Assembly: GCA_009780245.1 (NCBI GenBank) | Contig: WRAJ01000007.1 | Coordinates: 1-64,000, forward strand | Source: Turicibacter sp. | GTDB taxonomy: Bacteria > Bacillota_I > Bacilli_A > MOL361 > Turicibacteraceae | Direction of reading: 5' to 3' | DNA: 64,000 nt | The notes under the pieces: model-generated | What the model saw: only the letters and a program-made list of their open reading frames with translations | Databases searched by the model: none | What the model was told of the DNA's origin: nothing | Part shown: positions 53,979 to 64,000 of the stretch, in pieces | Numbering within the stretch: the stretch's first letter is position 1 | Layout of the letters: each line of letters begins with the position of its first letter | Program-made: the position numbers and the translations under genes

Positions 53979-54021
53979 GACATCAAAGCCAACTATTCCT
54001 TGACGATATACGCTAAAACAC

Positions 54022-54050
54022 TTGCACTTTCACCGCATTCGGTTTATTAT
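54022..54050 (+). promoter_or_regulatory. Promoter of the AI-2E family gene
   Basis: TTGCAC (54022-54027), a 17-base spacer and TATTAT (54045-54050). Confidence 0.6.
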
Positions 54051-54100
54051 AGTAAAGTAGGTAAATAAAGCGATTATTCTGGTGTCGACAAGGAGTTTTT

Positions 54101-55306
54101 ATGAAAAAGTTACAAATCAATTGGTTACTGTGGATTCAAGGGTTGTTGTTTGTTGCAGCAGCGGTCTTGGTTTTTAATGCTGTGATGAACATCGATGCTA
54201 TCTGGTTAGGTATCCGGACCTTTTTTAGTGTTATCTCTCCTGTTATTATGGCGGCTGTGATGGCGTACATGCTGAGTCGACCTTGTCATTGGGTTGAAAA
54301 TTTGATCAAAAAAACCAATCAACCCCTCGTTAAAAAACGTGCGCGAGGTTTGTCCATTCTAACGGTGTACCTATCTGTGATTGGCATCGTGTATCTTCTA
54401 TTGCGTCTCATCTTCCCGATTTTAGTCAGTAACATCATGGATTTTATCGACTTTGTGCCTTATTTATACATAAGAATCGAGAATTTTGTCACGGGGCTCG
54501 AATGGGATGCGTTAGACGATATGTTTAACATTCAAGAAGCGATTGAAACGTTTTTTGCTGATTTCGATGCCCAAACGGTGATTGGGCCTCTTACGCAAGG
54601 ATTAGGTGCAGTGACGAACCTGGCTATTTCTACCGCGTTTTGGCTGTTTGATTTCGTCTTGGCACTGATCATTTCGATTTACATGCTGCTTTATAAAGAC
54701 ACTATTTTCTTAGCCATCGGGCGCGTAGCTAACTTGGCAATGAAAAATGCTAATTTGCAAACATTAAAATATTACATCAAACAAGCTGATGATTTATTTT
54801 ATAAATTTATCGGGGCTCAGTTTTTAGATTCATGCATCATGGGCGGGCTATCGATTATCTTGCTGTTACTTCTAAACGTGCGCTTTGCCGTTTTTCTAGG
54901 CATCTTTTTAGGTGTTGCGAACATGATTCCAAAATTCGGTTCCATCATCGCTTCAGTTGTTGTGATTGCTTTAACCTTTGTGACAGGAGAGGTTCAACAA
55001 GGGATTCTCACTGCTGTGTTATTAACGGCTTTACAACAATTTGACGGCAATGTGATTGGACCAATTATTATGGGCGATGCGCTTAAAATAAATCCGATTT
55101 TAGTCTTTATTTCTCTGTTAATCGGCGCCCATTACTTTGGTGTATTAGGGATGTTCTTATCAATCCCAGTTGTATCCTTAATCAAAATTATTTTTATCAA
55201 TATTATTGAAGCGAAAGAAAATAGTCAATCCCATGTGGAACAGGTCATCAATAAAATGTGGAAAGTTCGTTACCAAGCGAACGAAACAGAAAAGCCAGAA
55301 TCATAA
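54101..55306 (+). CDS. AI-2E family transporter
   Basis: A 401-residue membrane protein with about eight helices. The family signature region is visible: a central amphipathic part, then FLGIFLGVANMIPKFGSII and DGNVIGPIIMGDALKINPIL followed by ISLLIGAHYFGVLGMFLSIP. Members (PerM/TqsA-like) export small molecules or ions; a true AI-2 role is rarely shown. GGAG lies upstream of the ATG. The terminator overlaps the last codons. Confidence 0.9.
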   Translation: MKKLQINWLLWIQGLLFVAAAVLVFNAVMNIDAIWLGIRTFFSVISPVIMAAVMAYMLSRPCHWVENLIKKTNQPLVKKRARGLSILTVYLSVIGIVYLLLRLIFPILVSNIMDFIDFVPYLYIRIENFVTGLEWDALDDMFNIQEAIETFFADFDAQTVIGPLTQGLGAVTNLAISTAFWLFDFVLALIISIYMLLYKDTIFLAIGRVANLAMKNANLQTLKYYIKQADDLFYKFIGAQFLDSCIMGGLSIILLLLLNVRFAVFLGIFLGVANMIPKFGSIIASVVVIALTFVTGEVQQGILTAVLLTALQQFDGNVIGPIIMGDALKINPILVFISLLIGAHYFGVLGMFLSIPVVSLIKIIFINIIEAKENSQSHVEQVINKMWKVRYQANETEKPES

Positions 55307-55325
55307 ACGATTCTGGCTTTTAATT
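55293..55325 (+). terminator. Terminator overlapping the end of the AI-2E gene
   Basis: agccagaatc pairs exactly with gattctggct; the left arm lies in the last codons, and ttttaatt follows. Confidence 0.8.
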
Positions 55326-55338
55326 GCTTTATAATCTG

Positions 55339-55362
55339 TTTATTAATGGGCCCATTAATAAA
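55339..55362. repeat. 24-bp perfect palindrome between convergent genes
   Basis: TTTATTAATGGGCCCATTAATAAA is exactly self-complementary. It lies 16 bases after the stop of rpmF on the minus strand and after the AI-2E terminator on the plus strand, so it may serve as rpmF terminator or as a binding site. Confidence 0.6.
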
Positions 55363-55377
55363 GAAAAGCTAATAAGA

Positions 55378-55569
55378 TTACTCAGCAGCTGCTTCTTTCA
55401 TTGTAACAACTGAGCGTCCTTTATAATCACCACAGCTTGAACAAGCTCTATGTCCTGCTGTTAATTCACCACAACTTGGACATGCATGCATACCAGGTAC
55501 AGTTAATTTGAAATGTGTACGACGTTTTCTCTTACGAGTTTTTGACGTTCTTCTTTGAGGTACTGCCAT
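55378..55569 (-). CDS. rpmF: 50S ribosomal protein L32
   Basis: 63 residues. [20 protein letters not shown] is the canonical start. A zinc ribbon with two CxxC pairs (ACPSCG and ACSSCG) shows the zinc-containing form. It follows the yceD gene in the conserved order. Confidence 0.97.
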   Translation of the reverse strand: MAVPQRRTSKTRKRKRRTHFKLTVPGMHACPSCGELTAGHRACSSCGDYKGRSVVTMKEAAAE

Positions 55570-55694
55570 TATTATTTCACCACCAATTTTTACAAGATAC
55601 TCTATGATTGCTTAAATTGGAACACAGAGTCAAATAGAGGTCAAGTTCTATTCACAAACGTATATTTTACAATAAAGTTGCAAATAAATCAAGT

Positions 55695-56207
55695 CTAATC
55701 TTCAAATTTCAATCCCTCTAGTGCTGCAAAACGTGGATCGATCTGATTTTTTGCTTCTTCTTTCACTTCTTCTTCGCTTAAAACCTCGATTCCCTTACTT
55801 GCTAGTTCTTCGTAAGCTCCGTCTTTGATCACACGTAGCGGAATTTGGATAAAGATTTCTTGCCAAATGGCAGAAGCGAGTTCGATGGTGTCTTTGACTA
55901 GGTAGTCTTCGCTGAGTTCATCGTGTCTTTCGCTGTCCCAAACGAAGGCTGGGGCCAGCGTCGCTTGGAATGGGTAGTTGACATCGTCTAGTGTGAGGGC
56001 GCATGCGAGCGTCATTTCGCCTTTGATCGTGAGGTCGAATGCCATTCTGCGTTCCGTCGTAAAAACAGTTCCTACACCCGTGACTTTAATTTTTGTCATC
56101 GAACGGATGTCCGGGTTTCTTTTTACGGCATCTGAGAAATCGATGTCTTCTTCAATGTTAATTTTCTTAGTTGACTCTTTGAGCAGTCGTGCTATTTGCC
56201 ATTTCAT
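55695..56207 (-). CDS. YceD family (DUF177) protein
   Basis: 170 residues of the DUF177/YceD family, which is almost always encoded just upstream of rpmF and is implicated in 23S rRNA or large-subunit biogenesis. Characteristic segments are GEMTLACALTLDDVNYPF and VKDTIELASAIWQEIFIQIP, with the C-terminal ID-P-RFAALEGL. Start at MKWQIARLLKE (56207); an upstream GTG is possible. It has its own promoter. Confidence 0.9.
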   Translation of the reverse strand: MKWQIARLLKESTKKINIEEDIDFSDAVKRNPDIRSMTKIKVTGVGTVFTTERRMAFDLTIKGEMTLACALTLDDVNYPFQATLAPAFVWDSERHDELSEDYLVKDTIELASAIWQEIFIQIPLRVIKDGAYEELASKGIEVLSEEEVKEEAKNQIDPRFAALEGLKFED

Positions 56208-56224
56208 TTTAATCACCGTCCCTG

Positions 56225-56254
56225 ATTATAGTATATCTCATATGAAATTGTCAA
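56225..56254 (-). promoter_or_regulatory. Promoter of yceD-rpmF
   Basis: On the minus strand TTGACA (56254-56249), an 18-base spacer and TATAAT (56230-56225). Confidence 0.75.
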
Positions 56255-56387
56255 TTCTAAAAGGAGATGGAAGCAGTGAAAGCGGTAAGAGTAAAGCCGA
56301 GGGTAAGAAATTTCGCTTTAAGAACGTTTCCATGTCAAAAAATGTTTTCTTTTTTTTCCGTTTTATGTTAGTATGTTAAGTGAAATA

Positions 56388-56417
56388 AATCGCAATAATA
56401 TAAATGTGACTGCGATT
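56388..56417. promoter_or_regulatory. Inverted repeat in the eno leader
   Basis: AATCGCA and TGCGATT flank 16 bases, ending 26 bases before the eno start and next to its ribosome site. It may be an operator or an mRNA hairpin. Confidence 0.4.
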
Positions 56418-56436
56418 ATAAAAAAAGGAGAGTTGA

Positions 56437-57738
<1,302 letters not shown>

Positions 57739-57755
57739 GATGCATTAGACACTTG

Positions 57756-57796
57756 AAACCAGAAGCAATGTGTGATACAATTGCCTCTGGTTTTTA
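57756..57796 (+). terminator. Terminator of eno
   Basis: aaaccagaagcaa pairs with ttgcctctggttt (one G-T pair), followed by ttaat. Confidence 0.8.
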
Positions 57797-57800
57797 ATAT

Positions 57801-57825
57801 GCGCCCGTGGCTCAACCGGATAGAG
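57801..57825 (+). pseudogene. Truncated tRNA-Arg (5' part only)
   Basis: 25 bases identical to the first 25 of the intact tRNA-Arg at 57980, together with about nine upstream bases. After this the sequence diverges and the anticodon, T arm and CCA are missing. The next 150 bases hold several small inverted repeats and no gene. Confidence 0.85.
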
Positions 57826-57979
57826 GCAACGAGTTCGAGCCTTTGGCTCGATTACGATTGCCTACTGCAACAAGAACTTCGCGAGCTTGCGAGTGATTAG
57901 TTCTGAACTGCGAGCATCTAGATGCTCTCTCGTTGATTAAAAGGGTGTAATGAAAAACTAGAACAACTTATTTTAATAT

Positions 57980-58056
57980 GCGCCCGTGGCTCAACCGGAT
58001 AGAGCATCTGACTTCGGATCAGAGGGTTATGGGTTCGAATCCTATCGGGCGCGCCA
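57980..58056 (+). tRNA. tRNA-Arg (anticodon TCG)
   Basis: 77 bases with a complete cloverleaf: acceptor stem gcgcccg/cgggcgc, D arm, anticodon stem tctga/tcaga around loop CTTCGGA giving TCG (reads CGA), the T-loop GTTCGAATC, discriminator G and an encoded CCA. It is followed by its own terminator. Confidence 0.95.
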
Positions 58057-58092
58057 ATTTTATTTGTTAAACAAAGTCAAACGGATCATGCT

Positions 58093-58124
58093 AACTAATT
58101 TCTATGAAAGGAATTAGTTTTTTT
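58093..58124 (+). terminator. Terminator of tRNA-Arg
   Basis: aactaattt pairs with gaattagtt, followed by tttttac. Confidence 0.75.
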
Positions 58125-58150
58125 ACTTTATAAAGTGGTGTTTCAGCTAG

Positions 58151-58186
58151 AAGTTTGATATAATTGATGATAGGTATATCAAACTT
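58151..58186 (+). promoter_or_regulatory. Promoter with 12-bp operator-like dyad
   Basis: AAGTTTGATATA (58151-58162) is the exact reverse complement of 58175-58186, with 12 bases between. The left arm contains an extended -10 (TGATATAAT), so a bound protein would cover the promoter of the helicase-like gene and leuS. Confidence 0.6.
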
Positions 58187-58247
58187 TTGATATGGACAGA
58201 ATATTGATGAAAATTTAATTTCAAACAATAGGTGGAGGTCTTGTGAA

Positions 58248-61200
58248 ATGAGAAATACGACAGAACAGCTTTTTGATTATTTACTGGCTGCAAAGAAAAA
58301 CTATTTACCCGTCAATCGCAGCTTAAATGAGTATTCGTCACATTGGTTCTTAGATGAAATACTATCGTCAGGGAAATCACGTCTGGTGAGTGCAACTAAC
58401 GGTGAATCGCCTCACATCGACATACATCGTTCGGTGTATGAACCTGAAAAAATTGAAACAAGCTCCACATTAGCAACTGTTTTTGAGTTGCTTAGCTACG
58501 ATCCAGAAACGGGCGAAACACTTGAAGTTGAAATCGAAGACGTAGAAGAAATCTTATCGCTAGAATCTCGGTCTCTGGATCAAAAAATTTATACGAAAGA
58601 AAAAGACACCATCATTTTAAACGATTGGCAGCAATTATTGTTAGGCGTATCGACGCCAAAAGTTAAAAAGAACGTAGCAATCCGTAATTCCAAACAGCAA
58701 AAAAACATGACCACGTTATTGATCAATGAATTGAAAGCTTGGAAAGAAGCCAAACGCAAACAAGCCTACGAAAAAGCCCAAGCGAAGAAAGCCGCGATTT
58801 TTTACGATGACGTCATCAACATCAAAGACGAAGATGGCAAATTGTATTTAGGGGTTGGTATTTTAAACGTTCCGTATGAACAAGCTGTTTATCACCCGGT
58901 ATTAACCATTGAAATGAACATTGAAGTGAACGATACAGAAGGTGTCTGCCACCTAACCTTAGCGGATGCCCCTTTAAGCTTCGACGGTGTACTCAATCAT
59001 TTTTTCGCCAACAAACCTCGTCTCATTCACGATTTACAACAAGCACTTGCCCAGCAAAACGTAACAGCATTTGACGATGAAAAAATCGCAGAAATTTTCA
59101 AGTCTTTCATTTTGCAAATTCATCCTGAAGGGCAGTACCTGGCATCGCCTCATGAAGCCGTTGATTACCAAGGGGTCGTGCCACAGCTGATGCATCGTTC
59201 TGTTTTGTTTGTGAGAAAAGACAGCGATGATCCCGTTATACAGAGGCTTAAAGCGACGCTCGATCATTATGAAAATGATCCGACCTCCTCTGATGTGTTA
59301 GGAAAAATGATCGATCCGAACTACGCTGAAAAACACACGCATGTTTTAGACACCTCAACGGATATGATGCAGGCATCACCCGTTTCAATGACCCCGTCAG
59401 AAACGAGCATTTTACAGTTAATCAAGGATCATTCTGCTGTTGCAGTGTTCGAAGACCAAGCGAATAAATACCCTGTGATGGCAAATCTTTTGACGCATTT
59501 TATTGCTAACGGCAAACGCGTGTTAGTTTTTGCTGAAGAACTAAGTGAGATTGAAGAAGTGCGCAGCTGGTTACCCACTTATTTAGCAGGGCTTCACACC
59601 GTGGTTTCGTCCAAATCAGAAACACTCCCAACGACGCTAGAGGATTTGAAGAAATGGCGCAAAGAAAAAGCGGATGACGAGCGTTTAACGTATGATTTTG
59701 CTAAAACAGCGTCTGATATTGAAAAATCGCTGGCGTTAGCAGCGGAAATAAAAGCGCAAATCTTGGACTATCGTGAGTTGAGTAGTAAGAAAGTTTTTTG
59801 GCAAGAAAAGCGATACTTTCCGTATGAGCTAGCTCAGCTTGTTTCGAAGATAGGTGGCTTTGAGCGCTTCTCAGGTGACAAGATTCCGATGGAAGCCAAG
59901 TTTGAAATGAAAAACGCAGACATAGAACGGTTGTGGGGATTAAAATCTGCCTTTACACCAGAAAACATGGCACTTCTGAATTATGAATTTATTGATTTAG
60001 ATGAATTAGTTGCGGATGCTGGCTATCAAAAATTATTAGCAACGGAAGAAAAATATTTACGATTGTGTCGCGAATATAAAAATTTAGAGAACATGTTTGG
60101 AAAAGAAATAGATTTGCGCTTTATTCAATATTTGTACGATCAACTGCCAAGAATCATGAAAGAGGTCGATGATCTGACTGACCCATACGCAAAACTGATT
60201 TTAAGAGAAGCGATGGAAAGCTTAGACGGTTACCATTCGCTTGCGGCATCAGTTGATCGCATCACGCAAGGGGTTGAGGAAATACCACAGCTTGATCGTG
60301 CACTCAAGCAACGCGACGCCTTAATTGAAAAATTAAACCACTTATTGCGCATTGAGAAAACGGAATTACTGATGATTTTAAATGGTACGCTTGACGGTCA
60401 TGATTTACATGAGTTTTATTTAAATAAAAAAGCAAGCATGACAAAAGCGTTGCAAATTGCGCATTTGATTTGGATTTTTAATGAAGGTGCGTTTGCCTTA
60501 TCAAAAGATTTCCGTGGTGTTTCTGCGGAAGGCCTCGACATTATGAGTATTTTGTACCACGCGGCAGCCCTCCATTTAAGCAAAGCAGAAGTGGAAGCTA
60601 GCTGGCAACGCGTGAGGGCTCACTTCATGAAAACCTATGTGTTACAAGTTCAAACGGAGCACATTCATCCCGTTTGCTTAGATTTGTTTGAAACGATGAA
60701 GAACGGGCAGTTTACTGAATTTAAAAAAGTGTTGGAAGAAGTGAATGAAAAGGTAACACAGCGTCATCATTTTATTACCTTTGGTAATTTCATTTCTGAA
60801 ATAAACGCGACGATGCCGATGTTGACGGCTGAATTAATGAGTAACCTAGATAACGAAATAGAAGAAACACCTGATCTCAAAGCGGAATTTGAGCAAGGAA
60901 AATTGAATTTACTACTTAGCCAATTAAAAGAATTTGAAGATGACATGTTGGAACGCAAGCTTTTGTACCTTGAGTCTCAAAAGCTAGAACTTCATCACGA
61001 ATGGCTGGAGAATAAATGCTGGCAAAATGAAACGATGGTGGACGAAGCAGTCGTTGCTGACTGTGTGAGTACCTTAACTGAATCGCTTAATCGTCAGGGA
61101 CTTAGGCGTCTGCTGTCCGTGTTCCCGGTTTCATTCGTTGCTTTAAATGACACCGCTGTCTTGCAAGAGATCAGCGCTAACCAATTTGATGTGGCATTCT

Positions 61201-61832
61201 TTGCTGATGCGTCAAGTTCAAGTGTGTTTAGGTTGCCTGAGCTGATGCATACCCACAAGGCGATTTTGTTTGGCACGGATAAAGAGGTCGAAACAAAAAA
61301 AGATTTTGTGGTGAACATTGACGCGAGCCGATTGAACGGGACGTATAGTAAAGCGTTACATAATTTCGGTGAGCAATACTTAGGCGCCTCGTTGTTTGAG
61401 TTGATTTCGCATTCGGCCGCCTGGGATTCGCGCATGAAGCTTGCGGCAAAGCCGGCTCCGCTTAAGAAACATGTGGCATCGAACGTGAAAGCGGGCGTGA
61501 AGGTGTGCGACAACGCGGTGGAAGAAGAGATTTTTGATGAACTAACACGCGCCGGATACGAACTGAAGTGTAAAGTGAAAACCGGCGAACTGGTATGGGA
61601 TTTCTTGATTGAAGCGGACAAGCAAGCACTGGTGATTAACATTATCGGTGATGAGCAAACGCACCCTGAAGTGATCAAGAAACAACTAGATCAAGAGCTT
61701 ATTTTAAAAAATCAAGGATTGAATATTTACAACCTTAATGCCCCGAATTACTATTTAAATCCGCGAGAATCGTTAAAGAAGTTGTACTTAAAATTAGAAG
61801 AGTTAAATATTTATCCACAAAATGATAGGTAG
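58248..61832 (+). CDS. Helicase/nuclease-like protein with degenerate catalytic motifs
   Basis: An intact 1194-residue frame. Its plan resembles large DUF4011/AAA_11-type SF1 helicases with a C-terminal Vsr/DUF559-like nuclease. The helicase entry region (residues 385-440) reads [20 protein letters not shown] followed by [20 protein letters not shown]. This fits the strand, Walker A and helix order, but GxGKS/T is missing. The motif II region near 980 reads [15 protein letters not shown] where DEAS is expected. The nuclease-like end (1090-1175) has [15 protein letters not shown] and WDFLIEA but lacks the usual E-x-DG core ([11 protein letters not shown]). A long helical insert fills the middle. 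It is 26 bases upstream of leuS. It is probably not an active helicase; homology is inferred by eye. Confidence 0.6.
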   Translation: MRNTTEQLFDYLLAAKKNYLPVNRSLNEYSSHWFLDEILSSGKSRLVSATNGESPHIDIHRSVYEPEKIETSSTLATVFELLSYDPETGETLEVEIEDVEEILSLESRSLDQKIYTKEKDTIILNDWQQLLLGVSTPKVKKNVAIRNSKQQKNMTTLLINELKAWKEAKRKQAYEKAQAKKAAIFYDDVINIKDEDGKLYLGVGILNVPYEQAVYHPVLTIEMNIEVNDTEGVCHLTLADAPLSFDGVLNHFFANKPRLIHDLQQALAQQNVTAFDDEKIAEIFKSFILQIHPEGQYLASPHEAVDYQGVVPQLMHRSVLFVRKDSDDPVIQRLKATLDHYENDPTSSDVLGKMIDPNYAEKHTHVLDTSTDMMQASPVSMTPSETSILQLIKDHSAVAVFEDQANKYPVMANLLTHFIANGKRVLVFAEELSEIEEVRSWLPTYLAGLHTVVSSKSETLPTTLEDLKKWRKEKADDERLTYDFAKTASDIEKSLALAAEIKAQILDYRELSSKKVFWQEKRYFPYELAQLVSKIGGFERFSGDKIPMEAKFEMKNADIERLWGLKSAFTPENMALLNYEFIDLDELVADAGYQKLLATEEKYLRLCREYKNLENMFGKEIDLRFIQYLYDQLPRIMKEVDDLTDPYAKLILREAMESLDGYHSLAASVDRITQGVEEIPQLDRALKQRDALIEKLNHLLRIEKTELLMILNGTLDGHDLHEFYLNKKASMTKALQIAHLIWIFNEGAFALSKDFRGVSAEGLDIMSILYHAAALHLSKAEVEASWQRVRAHFMKTYVLQVQTEHIHPVCLDLFETMKNGQFTEFKKVLEEVNEKVTQRHHFITFGNFISEINATMPMLTAELMSNLDNEIEETPDLKAEFEQGKLNLLLSQLKEFEDDMLERKLLYLESQKLELHHEWLENKCWQNETMVDEAVVADCVSTLTESLNRQGLRRLLSVFPVSFVALNDTAVLQEISANQFDVAFFADASSSSVFRLPELMHTHKAILFGTDKEVETKKDFVVNIDASRLNGTYSKALHNFGEQYLGASLFELISHSAAWDSRMKLAAKPAPLKKHVASNVKAGVKVCDNAVEEEIFDELTRAGYELKCKVKTGELVWDFLIEADKQALVINIIGDEQTHPEVIKKQLDQELILKNQGLNIYNLNAPNYYLNPRESLKKLYLKLEELNIYPQNDR

Positions 61833-61858
61833 CTCCAAGTAAGAGGAGAGAGAAAACA

Positions 61859-64000
61859 ATGGCATTTAATCACAAAGAGATTGAGAAAAAATGGCAAAAT
61901 TACTGGTTAGCAGAGAAAACATTTGCCACGGGAACAAAGAAAGGGGCACCAAAATTTTACGCGTTAGACATGTTCCCGTATCCGTCGGGAGCCGGACTTC
62001 ACGTGGGGCATCCAGAAGGGTACACGGCAACCGATATTTTATCGCGCATGAAGCGCATGCAAGGTTATAACGTCCTTCATCCGATGGGTTGGGACGCTTT
62101 TGGCTTGCCGGCTGAGCAGTACGCACTGGATACCGGAAACGACCCGCGCGAATTCACAGAAACGAACATCGCAACGTTCAAAAGGCAAATCCAAGAGCTC
62201 GGTTTCTCCTACGATTGGGACAAGGAAATTAATACCACCGATCCGGATTATTACAAATGGTCGCAGTGGATTTTCACGAAGATGTATGAGCGCGGGTTAG
62301 CTGAAATTAAGAACGTGGAAGTGAATTGGTGTGAAGCGTTAGGAACAACGTTGGCGAACGAGGAAGTTTTGACCGTCGATGGGAAGATGGTTTCTGAGCG
62401 CGGCGAGCACCCGGTGGTGAAAAAGCCGATGCGTCAGTGGATTTTGAAAATTACAGAATATGCCGATCGTTTGCTGGAAGATTTGGACGCGTTAGATTGG
62501 CCAGAAAGCTTAAAAGAAATGCAACGCAACTGGATCGGTCGTAGTGTCGGCGCACTGGTTAATTTTAGTGTGACCGGTCATGACGTGTCAATTGATGTGT
62601 TTACAACCCGTGCTGACACGCTATTCGGTGCGACGTACGCGGTTTTAGCCCCTGATCACGACTTGGTGTCGGTGATTACCACGCCAGAGCAGTTGGCAGC
62701 GATTGAAGCTTATGCCGAGCTGGCTCAGGCGAAAACGGATTTAGAGCGTACAGAGCTGGCGAAAGAAAAGACGGGTGTCTTTACAGGTGCTTATGCGGTG
62801 CATCCGATCACGGGTGATCAGCTGCCAATTTGGATCGCTGACTATGTGCTCTCAAGTTACGGGACGGGCGCTGTGATGGCAGTACCGGGGCACGACGAGC
62901 GTGATTATGAGTTTGCTACGAAATATGAATTACCGGTTGTGCAGGTCGTTGAAGGTGATATGAGCGAGGGGGCTTATCTCGGCGATGGTGCGCATGTGAA
63001 TTCTGACTTTTTGAATGGGATGAACAACGAAGAAGCGAAGGCGGCGATGAATGAGCGGTTGGTGGCGATTGGTAAAGGGGAAGCCACGACGACTTATAAG
63101 CTACGTGACTGGGTCTTTGCGCGTCAGCGTTACTGGGGTGAGCCATTCCCGATTGTCTTCTGGGAAGACGGGACGGTAACGGCTTTGTCTGCTGATGAGC
63201 TGCCTTTGGAGTTGCCGGTGATGGAAAATATTAAGCCGTCTGGCACGGGTGAGTCGCCGCTGGCTAATCATAAAGAATGGCTAGAAGTGGTGCGCGCGGA
63301 TGGTGTGCGTGGGCTTCGTGATACGAATACGATGCCACAATGGGCGGGGAGCTGTTGGTATTACCTGGCGTATATTTTGAAGGTAAACGGTGAGTATTTG
63401 CCGCTTGATAGCGCGGAAGGACGGGCATTGATTGAGGAGTGGCTGCCGGTTGATTTGTATATCGGCGGTGCGGAACACGCGGTGTTGCATTTGTTATACG
63501 CCAGGTTCTGGCATAAATTCCTGTATGATTTAGGGCTTGTCAATACGAAAGAACCGTTTCAGAAGTTGTTTAATCAAGGCATGATCCTCGGTGAGAATAA
63601 CGAGAAGATGTCTAAATCGAAAGGCAACGTGGTGAACCCGGACGACATTGTCAACAGTCATGGGGCGGATACGTTGCGGTTGTATGAGATGTTTATGGGA
63701 CCGCTTGAAGCGTCCGTGGCTTGGAGCGAGCAAGGGCTTGACGGGGCCCGCCGTTTCCTTGACCGGGTGTGGCGTTTGTTTGTGACGGATGAGGGTTGTG
63801 GCTTAAATGAGAAGATTGTTTCGACGAACAATGGCGCTTTAGATAAGATGTATCATCAGACGGTTAAGAAAGTTACACACGATTATGAGACGTTGGGCTT
63901 TAACACGGCGATTTCGCAGATGATGACGTTTATTAATGAGGCGTACAAGGCGGATGAGATTTTAGTGGATTATGTGCGCGGCTTTGTGCAGTTGCTCAAT
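61859..64000 (+). CDS. leuS: Leucine-tRNA ligase, N-terminal 714 residues
   Basis: The gene runs off the right edge; usual length is about 805 residues. Recognised are [19 protein letters not shown] (HIGH-type motif), the editing domain inserted near residues 225-420 with its [13 protein letters not shown] threonine-rich site, and [14 protein letters not shown] (KMSKS). It charges tRNA-Leu. Start ATG 61859 is behind AGAGGAGAG. No T-box is visible upstream; the gene seems to depend on the promoter of the preceding helicase-like gene. Confidence 0.97.
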   Translation, partial: MAFNHKEIEKKWQNYWLAEKTFATGTKKGAPKFYALDMFPYPSGAGLHVGHPEGYTATDILSRMKRMQGYNVLHPMGWDAFGLPAEQYALDTGNDPREFTETNIATFKRQIQELGFSYDWDKEINTTDPDYYKWSQWIFTKMYERGLAEIKNVEVNWCEALGTTLANEEVLTVDGKMVSERGEHPVVKKPMRQWILKITEYADRLLEDLDALDWPESLKEMQRNWIGRSVGALVNFSVTGHDVSIDVFTTRADTLFGATYAVLAPDHDLVSVITTPEQLAAIEAYAELAQAKTDLERTELAKEKTGVFTGAYAVHPITGDQLPIWIADYVLSSYGTGAVMAVPGHDERDYEFATKYELPVVQVVEGDMSEGAYLGDGAHVNSDFLNGMNNEEAKAAMNERLVAIGKGEATTTYKLRDWVFARQRYWGEPFPIVFWEDGTVTALSADELPLELPVMENIKPSGTGESPLANHKEWLEVVRADGVRGLRDTNTMPQWAGSCWYYLAYILKVNGEYLPLDSAEGRALIEEWLPVDLYIGGAEHAVLHLLYARFWHKFLYDLGLVNTKEPFQKLFNQGMILGENNEKMSKSKGNVVNPDDIVNSHGADTLRLYEMFMGPLEASVAWSEQGLDGARRFLDRVWRLFVTDEGCGLNEKIVSTNNGALDKMYHQTVKKVTHDYETLGFNTAISQMMTFINEAYKADEILVDYVRGFVQLLN

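Noticed and set aside
58057-58247. T-box upstream of the helicase-like gene and leuS
   Set aside because: No T-box sequence or specifier-stem pattern was seen; the hairpin at 58093 is a tRNA terminator.
58365-58385. SSGKSR near residue 42 of the helicase-like protein as Walker A
   Set aside because: It lacks the leading small residue pattern, is far N-terminal of the helicase core and is not followed by the expected helix.

Overview
The window is chromosomal DNA of a low-to-moderate GC Gram-positive bacterium (Bacillota, most likely class Bacilli). Evidence includes an LPXTG-anchored surface protein, strong AGGAGG-type ribosome binding sites, several TTG/GTG starts, TTGACA/TATAAT promoters with 17-bp spacing, and the neighbour sets yabG-veg-ispE, rpsO-pnp and yceD-rpmF. 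YabG is a sporulation protease family, so the lineage is spore-forming or descended from spore formers. The genus cannot be fixed from the sequence alone.

Region by region. 0-2.4 kb holds the end of a PVTEP-repeat surface protein, a universal stress protein, and a scrambled stretch: a dispersed repeat, an 83-bp copy of the end of a gene 8 kb away, a headless nitroreductase and a decayed transposase. 2.4-17.2 kb is an accessory locus. It has small secreted proteins, three paralogous FtsX-like permeases plus the stump of a fourth, one ATPase, a two-component system, a VanZ-like membrane protein and a PASTA-repeat membrane protein; it resembles, but is larger than, vex/vnc-type peptide transport loci. 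17.3-23.3 kb carries queH, two Gfo/Idh/MocA oxidoreductases, ispE, veg, yabG and yidD. 23.3-31.7 kb is a LacI-controlled rare-sugar or cyclitol locus with two TIM-barrel epimerases, a dehydrogenase and an RbsBAC-type importer. 31.8-34.3 kb is an xpaC-telA pair. 34.6-36.9 kb is a sigma factor, anti-sigma-like protein and DUF4349 lipoprotein cassette. 37-40.6 kb is purH and purD with a small RelA/SpoT-domain protein between them. 41-46.5 kb holds a membrane-tethered XRE regulator, a heterodimeric ABC exporter and a lipoprotein. 46.6-57.7 kb is housekeeping: yidC, radC, a threonine-aldolase-like enzyme, rpsT, rpsO, pnp, an AI-2E-family protein, rpmF, yceD and eno. 57.8-64 kb contains a broken and an intact tRNA-Arg, a 1194-residue helicase/nuclease-like protein whose catalytic motifs look erased, and leuS running off the end.

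The most unusual items are the helicase-like protein without a Walker A motif joined to leuS, the expanded permease/secreted-protein/PASTA locus, the PNPase with two S1 domains, the RelA/SpoT-domain gene inside the purine genes, and two families of non-coding repeats: a dispersed element in three copies, and 63-bp-period triplicate arrays in two places. Assignments rest on reading motifs and neighbourhoods by eye; no database search was possible.
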